A DNA stretch of 63,639 bases, from positions 1-63,639 of the forward strand of contig SJBG01000010.1 of assembly GCA_004332195.1 (NCBI GenBank), in the 5' to 3' direction. The position numbers were made by a program, and so were the translations under genes. Shown here piece after piece: positions 27,897 to 37,446 of this stretch. The stretch comes from Desulfobulbaceae bacterium (lineage in GTDB: Bacteria; Desulfobacterota; Desulfobulbia; Desulfobulbales; Desulfurivibrionaceae). Within the stretch, counting starts at the first letter, position 1; each line of letters starts with the position of its first letter. The notes under the pieces are model-generated. The model was given only the letters and a program-made list of their open reading frames with translations, was not told where the DNA came from and made no database searches.

Positions 27897-30164
27897 TTAT
27901 AAGGTTACCGCGATCTCCACCAAGGTCGGTGCTTGGTTTTCGGAGCCATCATGGCGATCTGCGGCGCTCCGTGGTTCGGTCTTTTGGCCCTGTTTGGTGT
28001 TGGCGCAATTTTTTTTTGGCTCACTCTCGGTCGGCAGGCGCTGCACTAAAACCCGGACAGTTTCACCTGGCTGGCGGTAAAGCAGGAAAATTCGCAGATC
28101 GGTGGTGTCCCGGATTTTGTAGCCATCAATGGCGATGATCAGGTCGTTTTTTTTAATCCCGGATGCGTCAGCCTTATCGTGCGGACTGAGCGCGACCACC
28201 AAAGCGCCGGGGGCATCTTCAGCCCCATCTCGGATCTGAATTCCGAGTCGAGCCGGTTTGGGCAGGCTTTGCGGGGGGAGAAAAATGAAATAATCGGCGG
28301 ATTCAGCGGCGACGGGATATTCCCGAACGGGAAGGAGTACCGTTTGCTTAAAAACTTGATCGGCCGCCGGGTTATTCGCTGTTGACCGGCTCATGCGCCG
28401 GGCTAGACGAGGCGGGATGGCGTTGCGCTTGTCGGTGTGGCCCCGGCCGACCACCGCCAGCAGCCGATGGCCGGGGTTGGCCGTTAAAAACTCGGCCATC
28501 CTTGCGGCCATATGTTCGTCCCAGAGACTCTGGGCCTGGAGAAAGCCGCTGAAGCGGTCCCCGTTTTCGACCCCATGATCGCCGTGTATGGCGAGGGCGG
28601 CGGCGATTCGTTGGTAATAGCCGGGTAGAGCCAGATCTCGATCCAGCGGAATTTGTGCTTGTTGTTCGGGGCTTAATTCAGAAATTCCACCCTTGCGAAA
28701 AACTTGACGGGTGATCTCCCTTTCCAGGTTGAGGGCGATGATGGGCAGTTGGTGTTGGCGGGCAAAGTTGATAATATTTCGGTAAAGTCGGTAATCAAAA
28801 CCCCAGTTGTTAAAGTAGTCCGATTGGCGCAAAAAAGTCGCCTCATCAATTTCCCCGGCGACAAAAGCGTCTAAGGCCGGCTGGGCCGAGACCGGGAACA
28901 TTTCCATGGCCACCGCCAGCTTGAGGCTTTGTTGGTGCATGGATCGCAGGACTCGTAGTTGCAGTTGATGGTCTTGATATTCAGGGTGGACCTCACCCAC
29001 ATAGATAACCCGGCTGGCGGCCAGTCCGGCCATGATTTGCGCCAAAGACTGGCGGGCGGCAGCGGCGATTCCGTCCAGGGGCGGGTCCAGCATCACCCTG
29101 AGGCCCTTTTCCGCCGCCGCCAGACTTTGGTGTCGCACGCTGCCGTGGGTGATCTGTAGTCGGCTGAAAAGTCCGGGAGATTCCAGCAGTTCAAGTAGTT
29201 TGGCGAGGCTTTGAGCCGATGGGCCGACATTTGCCGCCGGAGTTACGGCCCCCACTGGAAAATCACAGCCAAGTCGGAGCAGGATAGCTAGATGCTCGCG
29301 GTTTAGAGGGTTGGGGTAAGCGCTCAGGCTTATTCCCCCGGCGGGATGCCGACCTTCGGCGAAAAAGCCCCGGGCTGGGTTTTGCTGATCAGAGCTGAGA
29401 AAAAGCAGGGAAGCGGCGGCCAGTTCCCGGTCGCGGAATTGGGCTAAGGGCTTTATCGCGATGCCCTTGGCTGCCAGAAAATCCAGCAAAGGAGTCCAGT
29501 TAGCAGGGGGGTCTTCCGGGATGATGGCCAGGGAGTGTTCAGCGGCCAGAAAACCGGCCCAGGTTGGTGGAATTTCATGGTCACCCAGACGGCGGAGTAT
29601 CTCCTGGTAAGGGTCAATGCGGATCTCCGTCGGACGCCGAGGGACAACCAAGCTAAATTGATTTTCTTGCTGGGAGATGGGCAGAGTGGCGCTGAAACTT
29701 CTTTCGGGAGTGATAATAAGCAGTGGGATACTCAGGGTGAGAGGTTGTGGTTGCTGCTGGATCAAAGTTAAATCCAGCTTGATCAAGCCGTCTTGCTCAC
29801 GGAGCGAGGCCTCATGAATGGCCAGTTGGACCAGGCCCTCTGGCTCCAGCAGTTCTCTGATTAAAAGTGTTTGGTCCAGTGAATTGCGGGAGTAATTTTC
29901 TTCGGCCGAAGTTGGGGTGGGCCAAACGCTCAGCATTAGCAGCAGTGCAAACAGCAAGAGCGTGGTGGGGTAAAAGAGACCGGGTAGATGAAAAGCTGAA
30001 CCACAGGGATCCTGGTTGGGGATTGACTCCGACCACCGAATGCCGGGACCATTTGGGCCGGATGGGCTAGGTCGGCCAGGTCGGTTCGTCGCGGTCTTAA
30101 GCTGCTGCCGGCTCCGGGCAGGCTTTTTGCCAGTGAGCCAGGGATTCCAGGGCAATTCGGGCAC
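27897..30164 (-). CDS. ChaN-domain protein with C-terminal PDZ domain
   Basis: About 755 residues. One hydrophobic segment (LFYPTTLLLFALLLMLSVWP) some 60 residues from the start acts as a signal peptide or anchor, placing the rest in the periplasm. After a region of unknown fold (~250 residues) comes a ChaN-like domain (RVIYVGEVHPEYQDHQLQLRVL, LAVAMEMFPVSAQPALDAFV, WGFDYRLYRNIINFARQHQLPIIALNLE, GHRLLAVVGRGHTDK); ChaN proteins are linked to haem/iron. A PDZ domain ends the protein (GIQIRD, SPHDKADASGIKKNDLIIAIDGYKI). The GTG at 30164 is favoured because GAGGAG precedes it by 6 nt; a TTG at 30224 opens the longer frame. It overlaps the trmFO 3' end by 68 bp, so the two are translationally linked. 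Confidence 0.8.
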   Translation of the reverse strand: MPELPWNPWLTGKKPARSRQQLKTATNRPGRPSPSGPNGPGIRWSESIPNQDPCGSAFHLPGLFYPTTLLLFALLLMLSVWPTPTSAEENYSRNSLDQTLLIRELLEPEGLVQLAIHEASLREQDGLIKLDLTLIQQQPQPLTLSIPLLIITPERSFSATLPISQQENQFSLVVPRRPTEIRIDPYQEILRRLGDHEIPPTWAGFLAAEHSLAIIPEDPPANWTPLLDFLAAKGIAIKPLAQFRDRELAAASLLFLSSDQQNPARGFFAEGRHPAGGISLSAYPNPLNREHLAILLRLGCDFPVGAVTPAANVGPSAQSLAKLLELLESPGLFSRLQITHGSVRHQSLAAAEKGLRVMLDPPLDGIAAAARQSLAQIMAGLAASRVIYVGEVHPEYQDHQLQLRVLRSMHQQSLKLAVAMEMFPVSAQPALDAFVAGEIDEATFLRQSDYFNNWGFDYRLYRNIINFARQHQLPIIALNLEREITRQVFRKGGISELSPEQQAQIPLDRDLALPGYYQRIAAALAIHGDHGVENGDRFSGFLQAQSLWDEHMAARMAEFLTANPGHRLLAVVGRGHTDKRNAIPPRLARRMSRSTANNPAADQVFKQTVLLPVREYPVAAESADYFIFLPPQSLPKPARLGIQIRDGAEDAPGALVVALSPHDKADASGIKKNDLIIAIDGYKIRDTTDLRIFLLYRQPGETVRVLVQRLPTESEPKKNCANTKQGQKTEPRSAADRHDGSENQAPTLVEIAVTL

Positions 30165-31434
30165 GATATTCTCCTCGCAGGCGTTTGGGGATTTTTTTTC
30201 CGACCAGAGCCGGGAAAAGGCCAAAATTAATATTTGTCGGTTGAAAAACCGCCGCCTCGGTTTGGCTCAGATGGCCGATCAAGGCGCCCAGGGCGGTGTC
30301 GACCGGAGGGACCAGCCCGGCCTGGCCTCGGCTTAAGCGAACAGCGTTGATTCCGGCCATAAGACCGATAGCGCTCGACTCCACGTAACCTTCCACCCCA
30401 CTGATCTGGCCGGCCAGCAAAATATCGGATCGAGCGCGCAGTTGCAAGGAAGAGTGCAGAACCTTGGGGGCGCAAACAAAGGTGTTGCGGTGGATGCTGC
30501 CCAGCCGGGCAAAGCCGACTTGCTCCAGGCCGGGAATCATCCGGAAGACTTCCTTTTGGGCCGTATGAGTCAGTTTGGTTTGAAAGCCCACCAGGTTATA
30601 GAGCATGCCCTCGCGGTTTTCCTGGCGCAACTGAACCACCGCGTAGGGTTCGCGACCGGTCCGGGGGTCAATTAGGCCCACCGGTTTCATCGGTCCGAAT
30701 CTGGGAGTGTTCTCGCCCCGGGCGGCCATAATCTCGATGGGAAGACAACCTTCAAAGTATTTAGGTTCCTCGAAATCATGGAGTGGCACCTGCGGAGCAT
30801 CTTTCAGGACCCTGATGAAATCCCGGTATTGTTCCTGGGTAAAAGGGCAGTTGAGATAATCTCCCTGACCCGCATCATAACGAGAAGCCTGAAAAATCAA
30901 GCTCATATTCAGGGAGTCGGCATAAACGATGGGGGCGATGGCATCGTAGAAAGCCAGGTGCTCCTCTCCGATCAATCTAGCCAAGTCTTTGGCCAGAGCA
31001 GCTCCGGCCAAAGGCCCGGCGGCGATAATCAGTGGCCCGGGAGCGGGTGGGGGGATGGTGTTGACCTCCTCGCGGATGATGGTGATCAGTGCCTCCCGCT
31101 CCAGAGTTTCCGTGATCCGGCGAGAGAAAAGTTTACGATCCACCGCCAGGGCCCGGCCGGCCGGGACTCGGGTGGCGGCGGCGGTGGCCATAATCAGGGA
31201 GTCAAGACTCCGCATTTCCTCCTTGAGCAGGCCCACGGCGTTGTGGGGATTTTCAGCCCGCAGGGAGTTACTGCATACCAACTCAGCCAGGTCCGTCGAT
31301 TCGTGCGCCGGGCTGAACGTCGTCGGCTTCATCTCGTACAGCGTGACTTGGCAACCCCGACGAACGGCCTGCCAGGCAGCCTCCACCCCGGCCAGACCCC
31401 CGCCGATAATGGTGATTTCGGGTGAACCTGCCAT
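30097..31434 (-). CDS. trmFO: tRNA (uracil-54-C5)-methyltransferase, methylene-THF/FAD-dependent (TrmFO)
   Basis: About 445 residues. It makes ribothymidine at position 54 of tRNA using methylenetetrahydrofolate and FADH2. The N-terminal Rossmann motif EITIIGGGLAGVEAAWQAV binds FAD, followed by the family signatures LVCSNSLRAENPHNAVGLLKEEM, VPAGRALAVDR, YFEGCLPIE, GPMKPVGL and GQISGVEGYVESSAIGLMAG. ATG 31434 places the FAD motif close to the N-terminus as in other members; an upstream frame to 31554 has no homology. It lies between adk and the ChaN-PDZ gene, all on the minus strand. Confidence 0.95.
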   Translation of the reverse strand: MAGSPEITIIGGGLAGVEAAWQAVRRGCQVTLYEMKPTTFSPAHESTDLAELVCSNSLRAENPHNAVGLLKEEMRSLDSLIMATAAATRVPAGRALAVDRKLFSRRITETLEREALITIIREEVNTIPPPAPGPLIIAAGPLAGAALAKDLARLIGEEHLAFYDAIAPIVYADSLNMSLIFQASRYDAGQGDYLNCPFTQEQYRDFIRVLKDAPQVPLHDFEEPKYFEGCLPIEIMAARGENTPRFGPMKPVGLIDPRTGREPYAVVQLRQENREGMLYNLVGFQTKLTHTAQKEVFRMIPGLEQVGFARLGSIHRNTFVCAPKVLHSSLQLRARSDILLAGQISGVEGYVESSAIGLMAGINAVRLSRGQAGLVPPVDTALGALIGHLSQTEAAVFQPTNINFGLFPALVGKKIPKRLRGEYRARIALESLAHWQKACPEPAAA

Positions 31435-31581
31435 ATTCTTGTCGCCAGGCGATTCTTCACTGCTTCCGAATTCGCCGATCATGGCGCTTTTGGGTGCGCT
31501 TGCAACCGAGAGCGCCGGAGCTTTATCGTTGCAGTCATCCATCCAGGCAACCATGGTCAGCCGGGGTGATTGCCGGTCGAC

Positions 31582-32229
31582 TCACATCCCCAACTCGCTT
31601 TTGATGGCGTTGACCACGATATCGCTGGTGGCGCCGGTGATATTATGGAACATTCCGTCTTCCTGATAGAAGCCGATCAGTGGTGCGGTTTTTTGGTTAT
31701 AGGTTTCCAGGCGGTGGTTGATGGCCTCCGCCGTTTCATCGTCGCGCTGGACTACCGGACTGCCGCACTTGTTGCAAATCCCGTCCTTCTGGGGCGGGTT
31801 ACTCTTTATATTGTAGATCGCCTGGCAAGCGGGGTTGACGCAGGTCCGGCGGGTGGTCAAGCGGTCGAGCAGTACATCTCTAGAGACGTCGATGTTAACC
31901 ACCATATCCAGAGTGATATCGAGTCGGGCCATCAGTTCCTTGAGGGCGCGGGCCTGAGGGATGGTCCGGGGGAAACCGTCCAGCAAAAAACCCTTGGCGC
32001 AGTCCGGGGCCTGGAGGCGTTTTTCCATAATCCCCATGATCAGGGAATCGGGGACCAAGTCCCCCTTCTTCATGTACTCCTCAGCCTGGCGGCCCAGATC
32101 TGAGCCGGCCTGGACCTCGCCCCGGAGAATATCACCGGTGGAAATCTGAACCGAACCATCGATGGCGCTGAGCAGCTTGGCCACGGTGCCTTTGCCGGCG
32201 CCCGGTGCGCCTAAAAGAATAAGTTTCAT
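31582..32229 (-). CDS. adk: adenylate kinase
   Basis: 215 residues, long-LID bacterial form. The P-loop is GAPGAGKGT, the AMP site is ISTGDILR and GFPRT, and the LID is RRTC.NPAC...CNKCG with four cysteines that would hold a structural zinc. Converts ATP + AMP to 2 ADP in the cytosol. Start ATG 32229 is the only good choice, one residue before KLILLG. Confidence 0.97.
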   Translation of the reverse strand: MKLILLGAPGAGKGTVAKLLSAIDGSVQISTGDILRGEVQAGSDLGRQAEEYMKKGDLVPDSLIMGIMEKRLQAPDCAKGFLLDGFPRTIPQARALKELMARLDITLDMVVNIDVSRDVLLDRLTTRRTCVNPACQAIYNIKSNPPQKDGICNKCGSPVVQRDDETAEAINHRLETYNQKTAPLIGFYQEDGMFHNITGATSDIVVNAIKSELGM

Positions 32230-32789
32230 TGACTAATCTCCGTTGAATTAATGACCGGTTCAAAGAAATAATGAGGGCCGGTTTAGGGGAATAAGTGGAC
32301 CGGTTGGCGTCCATCCGGCGACGGCATGCTCCTTGCGACCAAGCGGCCCCGTAGCCGGGCAATTGGGCGAAAATTCCGTTTCGTTTCCGGATGGGCATTT
32401 GTTAATTGGTTAAGATAACCCGATCATATACCCGATTTTACCGATTGAGAACAGAGAAATCAACCCTGGCGGGCTTGCACCCCTTGATAAGGATCGTTGA
32501 CCAAATCATCTTTGCCCCAAATCCCTGCTGAGGCCGGCCCCTCCTTTAGCATAAAGAAAAGGCCGTCTTCCGGTGCGGGAAGACGGCCTTTTGTCTGTGC
32601 CCTTTCGGGCTTTATTAGGGAAGGAGAGGAGAAGTACAAAATCGTCAGAAGGGAAGATTAGGGCTTTCAGAACTAGGACAGTGGTTTTGATGAAAGGTTC
32701 CAGAAAATTGGTTTTTTTTGGGGGGCCAAATGATTTTAACAGGAAAAATGGGGGCTTAGTGACCGTTTCATAACTTACGGGCAAAGCGA
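32230..32789. other. intergenic region with a strong terminator
   Basis: About 560 bp between adk and the prephenate dehydratase fusion, both on the minus strand. Apart from the hairpin at 32557-32592 I see no gene, tRNA or repeat. The promoter for adk-trmFO-chaN is expected in the part near 32230-32500; no clear -35/-10 pair stands out. Confidence 0.6.
32557..32592 (-). terminator. rho-independent terminator (works in either direction)
   Basis: AAAAGGCCGTCTTCC and GGGAAGACGGCCTTTT form a perfect stem of about 15 bp with a short loop and flanking A and T runs. It probably ends the prephenate dehydratase/dehydrogenase transcript on the minus strand, about 200 bp after its stop. Confidence 0.85.
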
Positions 32790-34463
32790 TCAACGCCGGC
32801 CTTCTAAGACGTTGTCCACCGCCAGGGCCCGCTCCATAGCGGGGCGGAGAAATTCGTCGCCCAGGGCGCTGCGGTTTTCTTCGATTATTTGGTTTAAGCT
32901 TTTGATGTCCTCAGCTTCGGCCAAGTCCAGAATCTTGGCCAGGCTGGCCGCGAAATCCCGCAAAATTCGTCGGCCCTCCCCAGGGCAAGCCAGGATTTCA
33001 GCGTAGGTGCGGGGGTTCTGAAAATGAATGCGGGCCATGGCCAGCATTGAATAGGCCGAGGTCAGAGTGGCATGGCGCTCGATTTCCCCGAGGGGCAGTC
33101 GGTGCCGGCGTAGAGTCATGGCTAGAGCCATGGCGATGGCGCTGGGCAATTTCTGGCTGACCCCCATCAGCAGATTATGTCGGGGGGCGGAATCAAGAGA
33201 GATCACCGCCCCGTGCTTGTAAAGAAAGGCCTCGAACTCGCGGCACAATATCCCGCTGCGCGGGGTTCGAACCAAAGAAACATTTTTGCCTTTCATCCCG
33301 GCGGCTTTGGGGCCCCAGAGATTATGGACCAGCAGCACCTCAACCTCGGAAGCGGTGTGCTCAAGGGCGGTGGCGATACTGGTCTCGGATTCCCCGGCCA
33401 ACAGGATCAGGGCCTGGTTTTTGTTAAGCAGGGGGCCGTATTGGCAAATGGTGGCGGCGGTGGCGCTGATCGGCACGCAAATTACCACCAGATCCACCTG
33501 GGGGATCATGATTTCAGGACGGAGTTCGCTGTTACGCCCGGAGAGCAGGACCGCATAACCTTCGCCGATCAGGCGGCGGGCAAACCACTGACTCATCGCG
33601 CCACTGCCGATAAAACCGCACTTCTTAATACGCTTGGTCCGCATATCCACCCGCGGATAGGTCCCCAGGATCTTGATGCTACCAGCCTCTTGAATCACTT
33701 GATCCTCGATATATTCGAGAGCTTTACGGATGACGGGGTCATCGGCGTGTCCTTCCATTTCGAGGAAGAAGCGAAGTTTTTGGCTTTGGGCTTCGGTTGT
33801 CGAATCCATATCCAGGAGGTTGATTCCTTTTTGGGCAAAGACCCCCATCATTTCATAAAGCAGACCAACCCGATCCTTGAGTGGGGTGGTGATGATGGCG
33901 GTGGCGTCGTAGCCGGTGACCCTCGGCAGCTTTGCGCCTAGGACGGCGAAGCGGGTGCGGTTGTGGGGACTGATCTCGCGCTCCCGCAGAATCAGGCCGT
34001 GGTGCCGCAGGGCCTCTTCTGCTTCAATTACGCCGAAATTCTCACCATCGGCCGCCTTGAGCTTGGCCACGGTTTGCTCCAGGTCGTGAACCGCCAGCAG
34101 GTCGGTAGCGGGAAAATTAGCGGTAATGTACTCTTCGCATTGGCGCAGAAAAGCGGCCCGGCCGACAATGATGGCGATTTCTCCTTCGGGGTTGCGAGTT
34201 CCCAGGGAAAGATGAATTGGCAGGATTACGTTGTCCTGCCAGTAGTGGCGTTGATTGGTAGTCAGGGCGTGAAAAAGTTCATGATTGCGCCCTTCGCGGG
34301 TATTAAAAACCGGCACCACGGCGCAAGTTGCCCGGCCACTGTCGAGGGCGGTCAGGACTGCCACAATGTTGGGCTGGAGCAACGGTTCGCTGGTGGGATC
34401 GCATTGGCGGGCCGCCTGCCAGGCATGTGAGCCGGTCGGGCCCAGAGTAACGATGGTGGACAT
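32790..34463 (-). CDS. prephenate dehydratase - ACT - prephenate dehydrogenase fusion
   Basis: 557 residues combining two competing branches of aromatic amino-acid synthesis. Residues 1-~185 are a prephenate dehydratase domain (LGPTGSHAWQAA; the Thr-Arg-Phe motif in NRTRFAVLG). ~190-270 is an ACT domain (DRVGLLYEMMGVFAQKGINLLDMDS), which normally binds Phe for feedback. ~283-557 is an NAD(P)-type prephenate dehydrogenase (CGFIGSGAMSQWFARRL, VVICVPISATAATI, HNLWGPKAAG). The first domain has unusual positions and could be catalytically weak, since motifs are less regular than in PheA. The gene is monocistronic, with a strong terminator downstream. Each domain identity is clear; retention of both activities is inference. 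Confidence 0.85.
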   Translation of the reverse strand: MSTIVTLGPTGSHAWQAARQCDPTSEPLLQPNIVAVLTALDSGRATCAVVPVFNTREGRNHELFHALTTNQRHYWQDNVILPIHLSLGTRNPEGEIAIIVGRAAFLRQCEEYITANFPATDLLAVHDLEQTVAKLKAADGENFGVIEAEEALRHHGLILREREISPHNRTRFAVLGAKLPRVTGYDATAIITTPLKDRVGLLYEMMGVFAQKGINLLDMDSTTEAQSQKLRFFLEMEGHADDPVIRKALEYIEDQVIQEAGSIKILGTYPRVDMRTKRIKKCGFIGSGAMSQWFARRLIGEGYAVLLSGRNSELRPEIMIPQVDLVVICVPISATAATICQYGPLLNKNQALILLAGESETSIATALEHTASEVEVLLVHNLWGPKAAGMKGKNVSLVRTPRSGILCREFEAFLYKHGAVISLDSAPRHNLLMGVSQKLPSAIAMALAMTLRRHRLPLGEIERHATLTSAYSMLAMARIHFQNPRTYAEILACPGEGRRILRDFAASLAKILDLAEAEDIKSLNQIIEENRSALGDEFLRPAMERALAVDNVLEGRR

Positions 34464-34923
34464 CGAAGTTCCTTGGCGCTGGCTGAGGATTGATTAAAAA
34501 CCTTGACCCCGGCAGTAGTGGCTTGGGGGCCGGCAGATCACTCGTGATCGTTTTTATGTAGTTTGTTCCGGTGTTGCGGTCAACCGGTTTTCGTGATGGT
34601 GCAGGCTTTGCTGAATCGGGACCGAGTTGGTCCGGGGAGCTGAGCCCTGCTCGACGCAAAACTATTGCGCATCAGGGTCAGATGGCCAGATTAGTTTCTT
34701 TCGTAAATTTTTTTGTAAAAGACGAACTATGGCGTGCAAATTAGCTCTTGGCTACGTTGCAAAAAGTAATACATTGCGGTACAAGCGTTGGGTCTTGTAT
34801 TGCAGGCTCAATATTGTTTCGGACCTGTATTCAAGGCGGGCTGGGTGGGCCAAATAGGTTGGTCATGATCGACGGTTGGCCAGCAAGACCCGGAAATCCT
34901 ACTATATTTTAAGGAGGGTGCAA
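34464..34923. other. intergenic region, no gene recognised
   Basis: About 460 bp of divergent spacer between the prephenate enzyme (minus) and the decayed secreted-protein gene (plus). It must contain promoters for both, but I cannot point to convincing boxes. AAGGAGGG just before 34924 is the Shine-Dalgarno of the downstream pseudogene. Confidence 0.5.
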
Positions 34924-35945
34924 ATGAAAAAAGTATTGGCGGCAGCCGTAGCATCGGCCGTATTGGTTGGGGGGGTACCTGTCGATGGTCCCTGTGGATT
35001 CAAAAGCTACCCCGGGCGCGGTTGGCGGGCCGAACTATCAGGCCGAGATTTTTGTGGCCGTGATGGGCGGTCATTTCGCGCGGGCTAATGTGACCATTGA
35101 TCCGAGCAGCGAGACCCCGATTATTTTGAACGAACCGCTCGGCATGGTCGGGATCGGGAGCTTAAAGACTCATCCCGCCCACGACATTCGGCACGACATT
35201 CGGATTGATGTCAATGATCGCAATGTTGGGTTTTGGAGTACCTATAGGCCTGACCCAAACGGTAACTTGCGCGTAGGCAAGTCCGATCTCACAACCGGCA
35301 GGGTTCTGCTTGATGTAATCGTCCCGCCGGACCCGCGGATTACTTGGGCGGGTGCCAACTACTGCGCCTCCGGCCAGGCGCATGATTATTTCATGCCGGT
35401 GTTTATGGGACAACCCGGTTTTATCGACGTTTTTGCCAAGAATGATCTTGCCCACCAACACCGGGTATTCATTGGAGATGAGCTGGGTTTCAAGCCCGGC
35501 GAGTACACCTTCGCCCACGGCTCTAACACCCCGGACATGAAGTATTTTCTGCTCACCCTGAACCTGACCCCTGACGGTCATACCAAATTCGGCGGCAACA
35601 CCCAGTTGATTATGCTGGATATGAAGGCCCTGGAGCAGGGCAAAATCAAGAAGGTGAAAGAGGCCACGATTTACGGCAAGCCCCGGGATGCGACCGGGGG
35701 GCACTATCACCTTTCGCCAGCATTTCACTCCGGACGGCAAACAGATATTCCAGTCGGCTGGCGACCGAGGTTGCATCATTGACGCCAAAACCCTGGAAGT
35801 CCTCCAGGTGGTGACTCCCCTGCCCGGCGAGGCCCACGACACGATATGATGCCGACCCCGGATGGTAAATTCGCAATCTTCACCTTGCGGGAAAGAATTT
35901 TCTCCGCGGCCGATGAGGGAATGGTCACCGACGGCGTCCTGGCGC
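34924..35945 (+). pseudogene. secreted beta-propeller-like (YncE-type) protein, frameshifted
   Basis: A strong Shine-Dalgarno (AAGGAGGG) and a signal peptide (MKKVLAAAVASAVLVGG) lead into a run of G (about 34970) where the frame is lost. The mature sequence continues in another frame: YLSMVPVDSKATPGAVGGPN, AEIFVAVMGGHFARANVT, WAGANYCASGQAHDYFMPVF, TPDMKYFLLTLNLTPDGHTK. A second shift occurs in the run of G near 35700 (then TFRQHFTPDGKQIFQSAGDR), and a third near 35850 (MMPTPDGKFAIFTLRE). The repeated TPDGK(x)IF strands suggest a beta-propeller. It then runs into a permease remnant. Three homopolymer or near-homopolymer indels in 1 kb argue for decay, though sequencing error cannot be excluded. 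Confidence 0.65.
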
Positions 35946-36194
35946 TTAGAGGTTGGCCTGCTGGGGGCGGTTGGCAGTCTGCTGGGGGTGATTGGCGGCA
36001 CCTGGCTTGCCCTTTGGCTGACCACGAGCTTTACCCTGATGCACAGTATTTCCGCCAGGCTTGATCTCGGCCAGCAGTTGGCAATCGGGGCCTTTTGTTT
36101 TTTGATTGGCGGCGTGGTCTGCCTGGGCGGGGCGATGATGCCGATCAACCGCATTAAGCAACTGGAACCGCTGCTGGCGATCAAGGAGACATGA
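35940..36194 (+). pseudogene. FtsX/MacB-type ABC permease, 3' remnant
   Basis: Only the C-terminal ~80 residues of an FtsX-family permease can be read: EVGLLGAVGSLLGVIGGTWLALWL, a periplasmic loop and AIGAFCFLIGGVVCLGGAMMP, ending INRIKQLEPLLAIKET. The 5' part is missing and the fragment is joined directly to the preceding pseudogene. Its stop overlaps the start of the following ATPase (ATGA), showing the original operon order permease-ATPase. Confidence 0.7.
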
Positions 36195-36876
36195 AAGTGA
36201 GCCAGCTTGAGTTGAGCGAGGTCAGTAAAATTTACCAGGTCGGGGATAGCTCGATCCCGGCCCTGGACCGGGTTTCTCTCACGGTGGAGCGCGGCGAATT
36301 TCTTTCCATCGTCGGCTCTTCCGGTTCCGGCAAAACCACCCTGGTTTCCATTGCCGGCGGCATTTTGCGGCCCAATACCGGACGGGTGCTCTTTGGTGGT
36401 GATGATATTTGCGCCATGGACGACGTAGCCCTATCTGTTTACCGCGTAGTACCCGGATCGGTTTTATATTTCAATTTGCCAGTCTGTTGTCGGTCCTTAC
36501 TGCTCGGGAAAACGTGACGTTGCCCGCGCTCTTTGGTCGAGACCGTTTTTATGATGAGCGGGCCCAAGCCGATCATCTGCTGGAACTGGTGGGAATTGGT
36601 GATCGGGTTGACGCTTATCCCTGGCAGCTTTCCGGCGGCCAACAGCAACGGGTGGCCATCGCCCGGGCCCTGATGAATGAACCTGAACTACTTCTGGCTG
36701 ATGAACCTATCGGTGATCTTGACGAGCAGACGGAAATGGAAGTCATGGCTTTGTTGAGCAAGGTCAACCGAGAAAAGCAGGTGACGATGATCCTGATCAC
36801 CCATAACCTGGATTTAGCCAAAACAACCCAGCGGATGATGCGGATGAAGCAGGGACGGATCAGCCTGGAATCCTGA
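36191..36876 (+). pseudogene. ABC transporter ATPase (MacB/LolD type), frameshifted
   Basis: The N-terminal half with Walker A (SIVGSSGSGKTTLVSIAGG) is in one frame to DVALSVYR near 36445. After an indel at CGCGTAGTACCCGG the rest continues in another frame: [54 protein letters not shown]. So all motifs are conserved, and a single two-base insertion (or one-base loss) separates the halves. It would have powered the neighbouring permease. Confidence 0.8.
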
Positions 36877-36899
36877 GCGGAAAGTGCTGAAAGCGCTAA

Positions 36900-36957
36900 A
36901 AGCAGACCAAGAAAACCCCTTAAGCTAGCCGCTAGCCGCTAATTGCTAACCGCTTTT
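36900..36957. repeat. short GCTAAC-type dispersed repeat, copy 1
   Basis: ACCAAGAAAACCCCTTAAGC followed by degenerate GCTAGCCGCTAACCGC units directly against the 3' end of the SH3-protein gene. The same arrangement (AACAAGAAAACACCCTAAGC plus GCTAACGGCT units) occurs at 42483-42535 at the 3' end of radA. Confidence 0.6.
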
Positions 36958-37446
36958 TCAAATGATATTGGCGGGCCAGAGTACGCGGTCGCTCATCCAG
37001 CCGGTGGTCCCGTCGGCGTGTTTAACCCTGATCCAGTCCTGGCGTCGCTCGAGTGGCTCGAAAAGCACGCCGTAGCGAACTGAGGCGATGACTTCGAAGT
37101 TGGCGCCTGGCCCCACCCGTAGGTTAGCGATATTGACCTGGACAATCACGCTTTTGGTTCTGTTCACCAAGGGGGTGTAGATCCAGCCTTGGTCATTTTC
37201 AAAATCGACGATACGGGCCCAGTTGCCTCGACGTTCGAGAATCTTTAAGGGAAAGCCCCGAAAAACCTCCCAAAGAATTTCATGATTAGTGCCGGGCCCG
37301 GAGCGGATATTGATTTTATCGCGCTGGACACTGACATATTCCGCCGTGGCTGCAACCGGCAGGGCGAGGGCGAGGATGAGCATGGCGGCCAAAGCAATCA
37401 AGATAGATCTGGGCGAACCAGGGGAACGATGTGACGGATTTTTCAT
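36958..37446 (-). CDS. secreted protein with two bacterial SH3 domains
   Basis: 162 residues. A basic N-terminus and hydrophobic segment (SILIALAAMLILALALPVAATA) form a signal peptide. Then come two SH3b domains, YVSVQRDKINIRSGPGTNHEI and VIVQVNIANLRVGPGANFEV, each followed by a WARIVDFENDQGWIY- or WIRVKHADGTTGWM-type end. SH3b domains usually bind peptidoglycan or proteins in the periplasm; no catalytic domain is present. ATG 37446 is preferred (GAGGAG 8 bases upstream) over ATG 37461. Confidence 0.85.
   Translation of the reverse strand: MKNPSHRSPGSPRSILIALAAMLILALALPVAATAEYVSVQRDKINIRSGPGTNHEILWEVFRGFPLKILERRGNWARIVDFENDQGWIYTPLVNRTKSVIVQVNIANLRVGPGANFEVIASVRYGVLFEPLERRQDWIRVKHADGTTGWMSDRVLWPANII

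Noticed and set aside
33177-33941. 254-residue plus-strand frame opposite the prephenate enzyme
   Set aside because: Shadow of a gene with intact domain motifs; composition not gene-like.
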